A stretch of DNA of 64,000 nt, from NCBI RefSeq assembly GCF_040054535.1, contig NC_090779.1:18524501-18588500 (forward strand), written 5' to 3'. Positions 1 through 10,465 of this stretch are shown piece by piece. The translations under genes were made by a program, and so were the position numbers. Every line of letters begins with the position of its first letter. Position 1 is the first letter of the stretch. The notes beneath the pieces were generated by a model. The model ran no database searches. It was not told the origin of the DNA and saw nothing but the letters and a program-made list of their open reading frames with translations. The DNA is from Antennarius striatus (Eukaryota > Chordata > Actinopteri > Lophiiformes > Antennariidae).

Positions 1-1486
1 AATTTTTGGACGCTTTCTGATAATCACAAAAAAACTGAGCATGTAAACAGAATTTGTCAAGTCAAGTCAACATAGTCAGAGACAAAGTGTTTCGACGTAA
101 TTCTGCATTACTGAACTTGTGTCAGTTACACAGGCCATTGCAACAACAGTGTATCATAAAAACAATGTGCGATCACAGAACATTGGTGACCTCCCATTTA
201 ATTACTCAACTTTACGGGGGCAGAGTGAACATAAAACAGTTGTATCGTGAAAAAAGGCTGACATATAGACCATTTCATCCAAAGAAGACCACTGTTGAGC
301 GATATAATCGGTCTAGACACAGCAGTAGGCTGAAAGCAGCAGTAGAGTTCAAAACACAACTGTCAGCTTTCCAGTGGTACTGCCCCAGGGGTGTCCCCAT
401 CAAAGAGGTCACGAAATGGGTCTGCAATACAGAAAGATTCAGTGAAGGATGACAAAACCAGTGGCTTTGAAAAATGACCTTCTGGTGAAAGGAAAGGAAG
501 CCTCTGCAGAAGGAACTGCAGGCCAACATTTTGGGGTTGATGTATCTGTGTACAGCAAAAAGACAAATTCAAACTGGCTTCAAGCAGCAGAATGTAACAG
601 TAAATAAGAATGAAAAACATAAACATCCTGATCTCAGGGTCTTCACTCATCACTACAGCAGAGCTCATCAAACATAGTTCAGTGATTCTAACACTTATCA
701 GATAATCTGATCCAGATGTTTTCTCTGGGCTAATCAGAGATGAAGTGCAAAATCATTCCATTACATCAATACACAAACACACATCTCTAGAATCGCTCTC
801 CAAGAGTGGACCTGCAATCAGCTTGCTTGTCTAAGCATGACTGACAACCAGGAGTTGGGCAGGCATCGAGGGCAGTGGAGCGCATAGGTTTTTTTTTCCC
901 AGCTAAATTAAAAACAGTTTAATTGGATTTGTTCATATGCACGAGAGCTACTTGTATGGATTAGCATGTCAATGCCTCCATACAAATCGTATTTTCAAGT
1001 GCACTGAGCACTAAGCAGCGCAAAATTAATTCTGCATGATATGCCTCTTGGCTCATCGTGGTGTTTTCCTGATTCAGAGGATGCTCCTCAGACACCAGCC
1101 ATCAGGTAGCAGTCATAGTCACTCACAGTCTCTACCACCAGGCCAAACTATACACTATTAGTACATCACAGCTGGTATGTTACCAAGAGTGTTTCTAGAG
1201 CTAACACTACGTGATTCTAATGCATCAACAGATAAAATATGATAAAGACAAAGTAATATGTCTATTAAAAAAAATTGCCAGTGGACAACAGTGCAGCAGC
1301 ATTAAGGAAAACTTTGCTGGGAAACACTCCATAACAAATCTGAAAAAAATCTTGTATGATGCAAATATTTTTTTCAATGTGAAAGTGAAATTCAATTCAA
1401 TTTCTTTATTTCAATTTCAATAGCAAGAATGAAACTGAGCTGCAGGTGTCAGGCAGTTTGTTTTTCTACATCTTTTCTTGCTTTAC
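1..1486. other. no recognised gene; possible top1-like intron
   Basis: No match to later TOP1 exons was found by reading the minus strand. An open frame on the plus strand at 54-452 (132 codons) has no recognisable motif. A short CAATT/ATTTC-rich stretch lies at 1388-1424. Confidence 0.5.
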
Positions 1487-1609
1487 CTTTCTCCTGTCTT
1501 TATAGAAGTTCTCCCGAAACACTTCTTTGGTTGTGTACTCATGATCCAACATCTGGGAAAAAAAAAAAAGCTACCTCCTCCGCAGCAACACTCAGCTTCA
1601 CTGCCTTAC
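1487..1609 (-). pseudogene. top1-like exon 7 (T12 frameshift)
   Basis: 123 nt where 122 would keep the frame. It reads KAVKLSVAAEEVA, then a run of 12 T, then MLDHEYTTKEVFRENFYKDR and RK before the donor gtaaag. One T too many in the run breaks the frame. The conserved Trp of KDWRK is AGG (Arg), a single-base change from TGG. Confidence 0.8.
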
Positions 1610-1992
1610 CTGCACAAAAGGGAAAAACATCATTTCACCAACCAGGCACTGATGTGAAAATGGCAGTTGGAAAAGTTATTTAAATGATCCTGGAAACAAG
1701 GATTCACTTGGATGGCCTTGGGAATTGTGTAAGATGCTCGGAAGCTTGTATTACAGATTTTTTGAATGGTTGTAAACAAAGCAGACAATATTTAACTTAA
1801 CCATTAACTTCTTCGATGTTTATTTGATAACCCTCACTAAATTGAAAAACCCACAGAAATAAGAGAACTGACTTGGGTCAAACGATTTCTGGCTCACGTG
1901 TCTGGCAGGTCAAGTGAAAAATGGAAAATAAAATGCTGTCAACCTATTTCAGTCACACTTTCTAACACTTCCGACTTCTGCTCTCAACTGAC

Positions 1993-2108
1993 TGTCATAG
2001 TAGAAGTGCACATTGTCTGGTAAAGGCTGGTATTCACGAGGAAAGTAGGGCCCATTGTGTTCAAGGAACTTCCATTTCACCCCATCTTTATTCTTCTCTT
2101 CCTCCCAC
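1993..2108 (-). pseudogene. top1-like exon 6, start of core domain
   Basis: 116 nt, open: [20 protein letters not shown], then [18 protein letters not shown]. It is nearly identical in pattern to human TOP1 (WEEERYPEGIKWKFLEHKGP). The acceptor is tttctgtcag and the donor gtcagt. This exon alone identifies the family. Confidence 0.88.
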
Positions 2109-2271
2109 CTGACAGAAAGAACGATGATAAAAAAAAGTGAAAATGTGTTTGAACAAGTGAAAATTGCCACTCTCTGCATTTCCCATGTAGTTTGTGTTTG
2201 ACTGAGTATCTCTGAGTGTGGCAGGGATGGGTTCAGGTCAATGGAAGATGAAAAGAGCAGCATTTCCCAAC

Positions 2272-2401
2272 CATCTCCAGCGACTCTGCTCCTCCTCCTC
2301 ATTCTTTTTGATCTTGCCTCTGTCTTGCCTCTTCAATCTCCTCTGTCCTCTTAGGTTTTTTTTGAGATGGGGTACTCTCCCTCCTCCTCTTTCTTTACTG
2401 T
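2272..2401 (-). pseudogene. top1-like exon 5 (two frame breaks)
   Basis: 130 nt where 128 would keep the frame. It reads TVKKEEEGEYPISKK in the phase set by exon 4, then [17 protein letters not shown] one frame over, then [10 protein letters not shown] in the third frame, which joins exon 6. The first shift is at an A8 run (2355-2362 on the plus strand) and the second lies near 2302. Read straight through, the exon stops at the TAA just after the A8 run. Confidence 0.7.
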
Positions 2402-2538
2402 CTGCACCAAGAAAAACACAGTGAATTCAAAGCACAACCATAGGAACTTCTTTTCCAACAAGCTTCATATAGTGGGAAAATAACTGAGTCAAATGACACA
2501 GTCAAAAATCTCCGGGGACCAAAAAAAAAACCATTCAC

Positions 2539-2626
2539 CTCTTCTGTTTTCTCTTTTGACTTCTTTCTTTCAGTTTCTTTGCCACTTTCTTGATCCTGGA
2601 TGCGTTGCTTCTTTTTCTTCTTTGAG
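2539..2626 (-). pseudogene. top1-like N-terminal-domain exon 4
   Basis: 88 nt, open: SKKKKKQRIQDQESGKETER followed by KKSKEKTEE, ending in phase 0 at the donor gtgaat. The highly basic and acidic composition is typical of the TOP1 N-terminal domain, which carries nuclear localisation signals. Confidence 0.7.
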
Positions 2627-2836
2627 CTGCAGGTAACATATACAGTAGGTCATATTAAAAGCACTCAGTTACCAAATTCCTATATTTACACACAAATGAT
2701 AGCACATTTTTTAGATGACGATGTAAAATCGACTGCGAACCACAGTATGATGATCACAGTATACTATAATAAAAGGGAAAACCTAAATAAAAGATGGTTA
2801 TTTCATTGGAACAAACAGAGCCCTGTTCAGACTTAC

Positions 2837-2931
2837 GCAGGTGCACCAGAAGAAAGGGAAGGACATTCCAAGGGTTCTTCCTTTTCAACGCTTTCTTCTT
2901 TGCAGGAAAGTCATTATCCATTGGCTCCTCA
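2837..2931 (-). pseudogene. top1-like N-terminal-domain exon 3 (frameshift)
   Basis: 95 nt. It begins EEPMDNDFPAKKKALKRK in phase with exon 2. The only frame that joins exon 4 in phase reads PLECPSLSSGAPA. The two halves differ by one base near 2873, so a single-base deletion is inferred. The donor is a consensus gtaagt. Confidence 0.6.
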
Positions 2932-4093
2932 CTAGATTACAAGGAGAGAGTACTCATCGTTCGTAATATTAAGTAGAATGAACACATAACAATACCGACA
3001 TCCTTTAATTCCCAGTCTGCTCTGCAGTCTCATGCAGTAACAGTTCTTTTCACACTTCTAAATGTACAGCGTATGCTGCTTTGTAGATGAGCTCAAGGTA
3101 AAATAAATATATTTGAGAGCTTCAGTTGTCAAGGATGAGGGTAATTTTATCTTTTACACCATCATATCCTACTATATAAGCAGTTGTATCTTTAAAAAAA
3201 ACTGACTTGTGCTGATGGTTTTAACTTATTCCCACTTAACAAGCTAATAATATGGTAGAATTAAGGCTTAATGCTGCTTTCAATGCTCTGTGTCACATTA
3301 TTGGCTACAGATTTAGGACAAAATTATCTTCTATGGCTAAAATCAAATGACACACTAACTACAAGACATTGCCTGCAATTATAGTAATTATGTATACAGT
3401 AAATAAGAATTAAATTTTTTTAATGGTTATGATAATGAAATGATCACTGCAATTAAGACATAAAATCTCCAGGCTTGGATTTCCCAGAGAGGGAGGAGTT
3501 GACTGGTCGGGATGCAGCCCAGATTTAGAAACACTTAGTTTGGTAAATTACTGTCAGACTGATTTCTTCCTAATTATATGATAGCTGGGTGCTGTAACAA
3601 CTACCTGATGCACTCTCTCAGGCGCCTGTTTTATAGTCATGAGCTCCGATCTGTGACTTCGATGAGTGTTTGCTGTGAATGTGGTTTGAATATATTCCAG
3701 TTCAGATGTAAGACAAAGATTATCAAGGACAATTTAAAGGAACCCCGTTTAAATCACTTGTGATTACTTTACATTTATTTATCTGATTTGGTTCAAATAA
3801 ACTTGTATTACAGTATATGAGCATTCAATCACACAAACACATGAGCACAGCCGTTCTTGTGCAAGTCCATGAACTTCAATTTTTGGATCAGTTTTCATCT
3901 CCGTGAAATGTCTGTGCTGTCCTGATGGTGGAGTGTTTGATCCACCATTGTGGAGATTAAACAAGTACAATAGGAGAACCTTTTGTCCCATTTTCTCCCC
4001 ATTCTCTTTTAAGCACACATTGCTAGAATAAGTGTATGCTGTTGTCAAGCTGTTCAAGTCAGCTCATAGGGGAGTGTATGTGTACACATGTGT

Positions 4094-4169
<76 letters not shown>

Positions 4170-4793
4170 GGTCCCGCATCGTTTTTGTTTTTTTTATTCT
4201 GCACCACTGAGCAAAATCAATAAAAACTATCCTGAAAAAAGTTGTGACCACCACAGTGGCATTTAAATTCTGTTGTTTAATAGGCAGATGTTTCTTCCAG
4301 AACTGTACTCTCTGCAGGAAACCCACTCTACTAAAAACCTTTACCACTCAACAAAAAAACTCAAAAGGAATCATTAAAATTCAGAATTTAAGAAACTACT
4401 TTTTCAGAATGACCCCCTTTTTTAAATGCCATTTGTGGTATTGGGTTGGGTCCATGGCTGTGAAACAACTCATTGACAAATATGTAGAAACACTGCTGGG
4501 AAACAGATTTGACGCAGCGGGACTTCAACCAGAATCTATCATACTGGCTACACCCTGCTGAGCAACCAACTTCTCAAAACATGTATCCTGGTTTACTACT
4601 ATCATGACAAGCCATGTATTTCTATCCTAAGTGCAGAGAACACAACAGTTCTTTTAGACATATTTGCACACAAACTGGCAATGGGAAAGGTACAAAAAAA
4701 AGAAAAGGGGGGAAAAACAGTATTGGTTCATCAGGTTATTATTGTGGCTGTGGATACGTTTCAGCCTTTTAGAAATTACAACTGCTTCCATAC
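2932..4793 (-). other. top1-like intron 2
   Basis: AT-rich sequence with a (TG)n tract at 4089-4165. No exon or mobile element was recognised. Confidence 0.55.
4089..4165. repeat. (TG)n microsatellite
   Basis: About 35 nearly uninterrupted TG units inside the top1-like intron. Confidence 0.97.
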
Positions 4794-4840
4794 CTGGGAC
4801 CGCTGGCTGGTTCTGGGGTATTCGTCTTCATTGTCTTGGG
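4794..4840 (-). pseudogene. top1-like N-terminal-domain exon 2
   Basis: 47 nt between the acceptor ctcctcag and the donor gtatgg. It reads PKTMKTNTPEPASGP and leaves two bases that complete a Ser codon with exon 3 (SEEPMDND). Its phase supports the frame used at the start of exon 3. Confidence 0.6.
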
Positions 4841-5874
4841 CTGAGGAGAAGACATGCATTATGTGTGACAGGAAAAAACAGAGTTGACCAGTGACACTTA
4901 GTGCCATATTGGTCCTTATGCATACAACAACAAAAGCATGCATTCATACAAGCACATAAGGTCATGACATATCTCCTATGACTCCTGTTTAAAATCATCA
5001 GGCACAGCATTTGAATATCACATGCTGGTTTTCAATATTTATACATGTAATGTGATAAGAATCAAAATCATTGTGATTTGAAGCTTGGAGCAATTTGAAG
5101 TGAACATACTGTACATCTTAATTACTGCTCAATTTTCCAATTTATCCATAAGAGTCTACAGTGTTTTGTAGAGGAAATAACTGTACACTACTCTGGGTAT
5201 TAGAATGCATGTAAATATAGCCTGACACTACCACAGGAATCAAACAACATTTAGCTCAAGTCCAAGGACATGCTGTTGCACATGCTGTCAAATATAGGGT
5301 CACTGGGTAACAGGAGCTGGAATTTTCCACATGTAGTATTTGACGTGCTAATTCCAAACAAGGTCATGGTTATGGATGGACTGCTGTGCATCACAATCCC
5401 TCCCCTGGTGAAGAGGACACTGCATTTCCATTGAGATGATTTCAGTTGGGGTCAGAATGAATTACAGGTATTCAAATTTAAGTCCATGCAATACATAAGG
5501 GGAAAAAAACGAGTTGTTGATGTATTTGCCTGGTTAGTGTCATTCTAGTCATAAAATGCTATAACTGGTACCAATCAGACAAGCGATGTCTCAAAGGATC
5601 CCTTGTAGCTCTAAACTTGTTTATCTTTTCTCTTATCCAGATGTTATACAGTTATACTGTATATAGTTATATTTGTAATTCCCAATTTTGAAGTTGAAAT
5701 TGAGGCAGTGCAACACTTACATCAAAGACATAACATTATGCTCAGGAAAATTGGCTCTGTGACTCTCGTAGCTGATGACAATATGTTGATTCTTAATCAG
5801 TAATTCAGTCAGTGTGCCATGAAATAACGTGGGGCTAACTGTCACAGAAAAGTCCCTGCTTTCCTGCCAGGAGT

Positions 5875-6860
5875 ACTTACAGATAGATAGACGGATAGAC
5901 GGATGGATAGATAGACGGATAGACAGATAGATACTTTAATAATCCCGGACGAAATTGCACATATCCACTGCTCAAGCATTACATAATGAATAAATGAATA
6001 AATAATGGCTAAATACCAGGAAAAAAAGAAGACGGTATCGTCAACCCCAACCTTGGCCTGATAGGCGAACTGGAGAGGGTCCATTGCACCCTGCACCTGT
6101 GGACGCATGAGCTCCAGGACCAGTCGCTCTAGGGTCTTCATTACATGGGAGGTAAGATCGACCGGTCGGTGGTCGTTGAGCTCAGTAGGGTGTCTTTTCT
6201 TGGGTAGAGGGATGATGCAGGAGGTCTTCCACAGTGATGGAACCCTCCCCAGCCTCAGGCTGAGGTTGAACAATCATTGCAGGGGGTCCCCTAGTTCTGG
6301 AGCACAGGCTCGGAGGAGTCTTGGGGAGATCTTATCCGGTCCAGCCGCCTTATAGGGATGGAGCCTCCGCAACGTTGTCGTCACCAGGTCTGCAGTGATG
6401 ACGGTCTCGGTCGTGGTGGGAGCAGGAGGTCGTGGCGAGTTTGGAAGTCCAGTAGTTGAGGTGGGGCAGTTTAGCATCCCAGCTCTTGGAGTTGGCTCAG
6501 GAGAAGTGGCAGGGGTGGAAGGAGAGGAAGCACAGGTGGAGGGAGCATCAGTGGAGCGGTCTGCAAGGCCGGGAGAGGCCTGGGACTAGGAGGAGGGAGT
6601 GGTGGGGGAGCTGAACCGATTGAAAAAGTTGTTTAGTTCATTCGCTCGTTCACTATTCCCCTCCGTGTACGGTGATAGTTCTCATCCCATTCCAGACCTC
6701 CCGCACCTGGATGCGCCCCAGCTGTTTCTCCAGCTTCCTCCTGTATGCCTCCTTGTCCTCCCTCAGGCAGAGTCTCACTTCCTGCTGGGCCTTCCTCATC
6801 TCCTCCTCGTTCTTGCTCCTGACGCCCGCTTCTTCCTGTTCAGTTGTCTATTCATCTCCC
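5875..6860 (-). mobile_element. CR1/L2/Rex1-like LINE fragment, internally deleted
   Basis: On the minus strand the reverse transcriptase region reads KAAGPDKISPRLLRACAPEL, then (after a frame break) FNLSLRLGRVPSLWKTSCI, PLPKKRHPTELNDHRPVDLT and MKTLERLVLELMRPQ, ending near DPLQFAYQAKVGVDDTVFF. It then jumps to a 3' end of the form ATTTCGTCCGGGATTATTAAAG with a GATA-type tail (5875-5945). The catalytic YADD half of the domain is missing. An upstream part at 6600-6860 reads as the linker before the RT domain (EVRLCLREDKEAYRRKLEKQ, then REVWNGMRTI). It is non-functional and sits in the large intron of the top1-like gene. Confidence 0.85.
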
Positions 6861-8616
6861 AGCTCTCGTCAATTACACAAGCCAATGGCAGATCACCACA
6901 TTCATTTGTCTGCTCACATATGCACGGTAATAAACGCATCAGATATCAAGGTAAATTAATTTATTCATATGAAGACAGAGTGCTGACTGTACTCAGTGAA
7001 ATGAAAGTGTGCTTTCAATATCACCATCTACTCAATATTTCAGCCGGTGTAGCATGCTTTTTGTCAGTCCTTTGTGTCTGTCGTCTAGTGGCACACTGCC
7101 ATATGGCTCTTACTCTCATCCATCACCAGTGCAAGTAATCTTTATTTATTCTGATTCAATTTTTCCACATTTCAACAAGAGCAATCTTCCTTCCAGCATC
7201 CATGAGAATACCAGCTTTAAAATTTTGCCTTTGCTTCTGCTGAACAAAGATCCCACCAACTGTCAGATAGTTGGATTAGACATATCAAAAAGATCTGAAG
7301 GAGGCTGTACGAACGCCCCAAAAAGTTTTAGTTCTTCTCAAGATTATCTCAAAAAAGCCATCAATGGATGTTGATTAATTTCGTGTGGGGTTGAATGTTG
7401 AGTGAAGTGTTAATTGAACTTTAAGAGGGATCACACTACTCATATAAATTCTGGATCACTTTGACACTTCCGTCATTTTGCCAATATGAAACACAATAAA
7501 TGGTCAATCAAACAAAAAATATGCAGGCACAAAAAATCCATAATGTTCCACCACTGCGCATGATTAGGTCTGGTTGATTAAAGGAACCTGATAGACTGAC
7601 GTACATATATTTGAAACAAGGGGATATGTATTTGGTTACTGAACAGTAATGGAGAGTGCCAGTGACATGAAACTGCCTCCAATATGGAGCTGTGATAATG
7701 CAGCCAGTTATATACTGTATACTTAGTGTAGTCTTGAAGAAAGATAAATGTGGACCTGCAAATTTGGAAAATCACATTTGCTTGATTTGCTCACTACATA
7801 TTGATGATAAGCAAAGGATTTCACATCAAAGGAATGGGTTTTCTTATGTTGCAGAATTACATATATAATTTTCTATTTTTTTTAATCAAATTTATTTACC
7901 AAGTCGATGTTTGCATGACATGTGATTCCAATATAAAACAGAATTTTAAACATCATAGAAAAATGCTCCAATCTTTTTCTGGTCATGTAATCATACATGG
8001 ATACATTTAAAATAATAATATACAATGGGACGGGGCATAGTATTAAAAGTATAATTCAAAGATGTTAAAAAGGAATAACAGCCTAAAATAAAATGTATCA
8101 CCAAAACAGATGCATGGCAATGGTCAAAACTTAGAATATATGTGCAGAACATCCTGATTTTAATGTGTTCCACTTTATTTCTGATGTGATAAATCAGAAA
8201 AAGAATTTGTCAAGTCACCCTCACCGTAGTGTGTGCAAAGCCCCGGCAAAAAGGGCGCTACGACGCGAAATGTGTGCATCTTTCTTACGCAAACGATCGC
8301 TACCACTTCTTTCAGAAAACTTATTTCCAACGGATATGAAATAAAAGAGAAGAGAATTTTCTGTTTATTACAGTTTTAATGACAATGGCGTTTGCTGATT
8401 CAAGCAATGAGCGTTCTCTAGTTCGATAATAGCACTTGACTTGCTATCGAAAAGTTTTCAAGAAACTTTCTTAAAGTCCAGTGGATTGATTTAAACAGCT
8501 TTGGATAACCATGACCTGGATAACTGAGAACCTACACAGACACTTCGCTTGCTCTTGATGGAATAATTGATTTCGAGTTAAACCGCACCAGTCAGAGTCT
8601 GTTTTTTCAACCCATC
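6861..8616. other. no recognised gene (top1-like intron 1)
   Basis: AT-rich sequence with only short open frames. No coding homology or clear repeat boundary was seen. Confidence 0.5.
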
Positions 8617-8635
8617 TTTTTTTTTTTTTTTTTTT
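8617..8635. repeat. T19 homopolymer
   Basis: Nineteen T residues lie just downstream (minus sense) of the top1-like exon 1 donor, where they read as A19. Confidence 0.9.
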
Positions 8636-8657
8636 AATTTTCAGACAGACAACTCAC

Positions 8658-8764
8658 CTCTTCCCTGGCGCGTCTACCCAGCGGTGTCACTCAGTTTTTT
8701 CAGCTTCATTGCCATTGAGTTTGGCTTTCCCGTCTGCCTTTCCATCCTTCTCTTTCCCCTTCAT
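8658..8764 (-). pseudogene. top1-like exon 1 (candidate start exon)
   Basis: Starts MKGKEKDGKADGKAKLNGNE, then AEKTE and TGA at 8689-8687, before a strong donor (gtgagt) after 8658. An earlier donor (gtgaca) inside the exon could avoid the stop but changes the phase. With a one-base shift the tail reads VTPLGRRAREE and joins exon 2 in phase. The assignment as first exon is uncertain, because TOP1 usually begins with a different short exon. Confidence 0.45.
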
Positions 8765-9189
8765 TCACACGAACCTCCAGAAAACACATTGACTATTAAA
8801 TGTTTGGAACGAATACATTCACGAGTCAGGATTTAAAAAGTAAAAAATAAATCATTCGGAGTGGTTAACCTCTATAACGAGCTTTGACTTCTGAAGTTAG
8901 CCAATTAGCTGGGTAACTAGCTAGCAGGAGCGGAAAACAGATGATTCAGCCACTTCGGGATACTGGCCACGCCCGAGTTCAACAGGTCGGTTCCGGCTGA
9001 ATTCTGATTGGATGGGTATACCGAAAAAAGTTGCCAGATTTGACGGTCTCAAGCAACATTCAGCCGAATTCTGCGTTTGTTTGTTGTTGTTGTTGTTTTT
9101 AGACCAGAATGAAGTCTCGTGATTTCTGCATCTACAATATCACATTACTACCCATTATTAAATTAACAAAAATAAATAGTTATTAAAAT

Positions 9190-9716
9190 TATTTATCCAT
9201 CCATCCATCTTCAACCACTTATCCTCATCACCTGTTTCCTGCACCAACATGTCCACTGAAGTCTGCACCAACTCTCTCACTTCTAGGCATGCTCTGCATC
9301 ACTTCATAAAGTCCGACCAGAATTTCTCCTTCTCCTCCAGCTCACATCCTACCTGTGGAGCATACCCACTAACAACATTGAACATCACACCTTCGATTTC
9401 TAGCTTCAGACTCATCACTCTATCTGACGCTCTTTTTACCTCCAGGACATTCCTAACAAACCTCCTTCCAGATAACTCCTACTCTGTTTCTCCTCCTATC
9501 TACACCATGATAGAACAACTTGAACCCTGCCCCTGAACTTCTAGCCTTACTACCTTTCCACCTGGTCTCCTGGACACACAGTATGTCTACCTTCCTTTGC
9601 ATGTTTGATTTGGGAAAAGTTTTACGTCAGATGCCCTTCCTGACACGACCCTCTGTATTTGTCCGGGCTTGTGACCGGCACAATGAGACACAGGCTTGTG
9701 TCCTCTTGCGGCTACA
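9190..9716 (-). mobile_element. RTE-like LINE, 5' UTR and endonuclease start, truncated
   Basis: The minus strand carries the 5' region (GTCAGGAAGGGCATCTGACG at about 9625-9645, also found near 29695 and 59810) followed by the start of the endonuclease coding region. The antisense of the same segment is found in the 30-kb copy. The 3' portion is missing. The flank at 9195-9210 is a short TCCA repeat. The element fills about half of the interval between the top1-like and mlycd start codons. Confidence 0.8.
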
Positions 9717-9783
9717 TTTCGATTGCATCAAGCTTTTAGGAAAAAGTAATGAACATGATCTAGAAGTGTCAAAATCCTTAAAG

Positions 9784-9813
9784 GCCAAGTGTATCAAATA
9801 TGATGCACTTGGC
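9784..9813. repeat. inverted repeat in the mlycd upstream region
   Basis: Arms GCCAAGTG and CACTTGGC enclose a shorter symmetrical core (TCA aata TGA). It lies about 110 bp upstream of the mlycd start codon and just past the LINE fragment. It could bind a dimeric regulator or be chance; no transcript data are available. Confidence 0.5.
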
Positions 9814-9850
9814 TTTTTAATGGCATACTTGTACTGTCTCTTTAAGAAAC

Positions 9851-9858
9851 CCGGAAGC
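9851..9858 (+). promoter_or_regulatory. ETS-type motif in the mlycd proximal promoter
   Basis: CCGGAAGC lies 62 bp upstream of the mlycd start codon. There is no TATA box nearby. ETS/GABP sites of this form are common in TATA-less promoters of mitochondrial metabolism genes. Its function here is inferred from the motif and position only. Confidence 0.4.
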
Positions 9859-9919
9859 GTTTCCTTCTGCTTACACACCGCTCACCGACCTCATTTGACA
9901 ACAAAGCCCTTTCACGGCG

Positions 9920-10465
9920 ATGCTACACCGCGCTGTTAAGTGGGCTTTAAGCAGCAGTGTCTGGGGCTGCCGACACCAGACAGTCATCAAGGCGGCTGTA
10001 AGGGACTCGGGCGTCGGTATTGGGCGCTGGTATTCGTTCCAAGTTCGTGGCGTCGCCTCGGGCATGGAGGAAATACTGGCGAAGGTTGTTGCACCTTTAC
10101 CCACATACGAAACGAGAGAAAAATCTCCTCCTCCACGAGAATCAAACAGCCTGGAGTTTATGCACTTCTACAACAGTCTAAACAAGGAAGACAAACACGG
10201 TTTCCTCACGAAGCTGTCGCAGGACTTTGGAGTGGACCACAAAAGCGTGTCAGAGCTCGCTGTGAAGCTCCTGGACACTCAGCTACGAGACTTGGCAACC
10301 ATTTTGCAGGTTGAGGACAGGCTACGTTACAGTTTAAATCCTCGTTATAAACAGTTGTTGAATCATATAAGCAGGGTCGAGGGGGGAGTGAAGTTTTTGG
10401 TGGATCTCCGAGCCGACGTGCTTGAAGTAATCTCATCCAAAACCAGCGAGAGCCCGCACATCAGG
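9920..10465 (+). CDS. mlycd: mlycd exon 1: targeting sequence and N-terminal helical domain
   Basis: Encodes residues 1-182 and ends in phase 0 after SPHIR at a GT donor (gtaaaa). Residues 1-48 are rich in Arg, Ala and Ser with almost no acidic residues, as expected of a mitochondrial presequence. Met49 at 10064 has G at -3 and +4, a better initiation context than Met1 (G at -3, C at +4). Leaky scanning could therefore give a shorter protein without the presequence that still carries SKL. The rest matches the helical N-terminal domain of the family. Confidence 0.95.

Larger units (their letters stand above)
1487..8764 (-). pseudogene. top1: DNA topoisomerase I (TOP1-type), 5' half, frame-disrupted
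   Basis: TOP1 relaxes DNA by transient single-strand breaks. Seven exons on the minus strand were placed, in transcript order: 8764-8658, 4840-4794, 2931-2837, 2626-2539, 2401-2272, 2108-1993 and 1609-1487. They encode a Lys/Glu-rich N-terminal domain (SKKKKKQRIQDQ, KETERKKSKEKTEE) followed by the core start ([42 protein letters not shown]). Splice sites and phases agree throughout. However, exon 3 is 1 nt short, exon 5 is 2 nt long, exon 6 is intact and exon 7 is 1 nt long relative to frame; exon 1 also meets a stop. The Trp of the conserved KDWRK block is Arg. The catalytic exons (active Tyr) are not in the window, and 1-1486 shows no further exon. The nuclear-type N-terminus argues against TOP1MT. 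It is either a decaying paralog or a good gene with assembly indels. Confidence 0.72.

Noticed and set aside
54..452. 132-codon plus-strand open frame
   Set aside because: No recognisable domain, start context or partner exon. It could be chance or part of an unknown element, so it is only mentioned in the 1-1486 entry.
2600..2935. 111-codon plus-strand frame
   Set aside because: It is antisense to top1-like exons 3 and 4, which have matching splice sites on the minus strand.
4032..4347. Cys-Val and Thr-His frames
   Set aside because: Produced by the (TG)n microsatellite.
1487..8764. TOP1MT (mitochondrial topoisomerase I)
   Set aside because: The exons encode a long Lys/Glu-rich nuclear-type N-terminal domain, which TOP1MT lacks, although SVAAEEVA in exon 7 resembles TOP1MT.
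9520..9939. 139-codon plus-strand frame before mlycd
   Set aside because: It runs across the antisense of an RTE LINE and the mlycd 5' leader in another frame; no protein homology.
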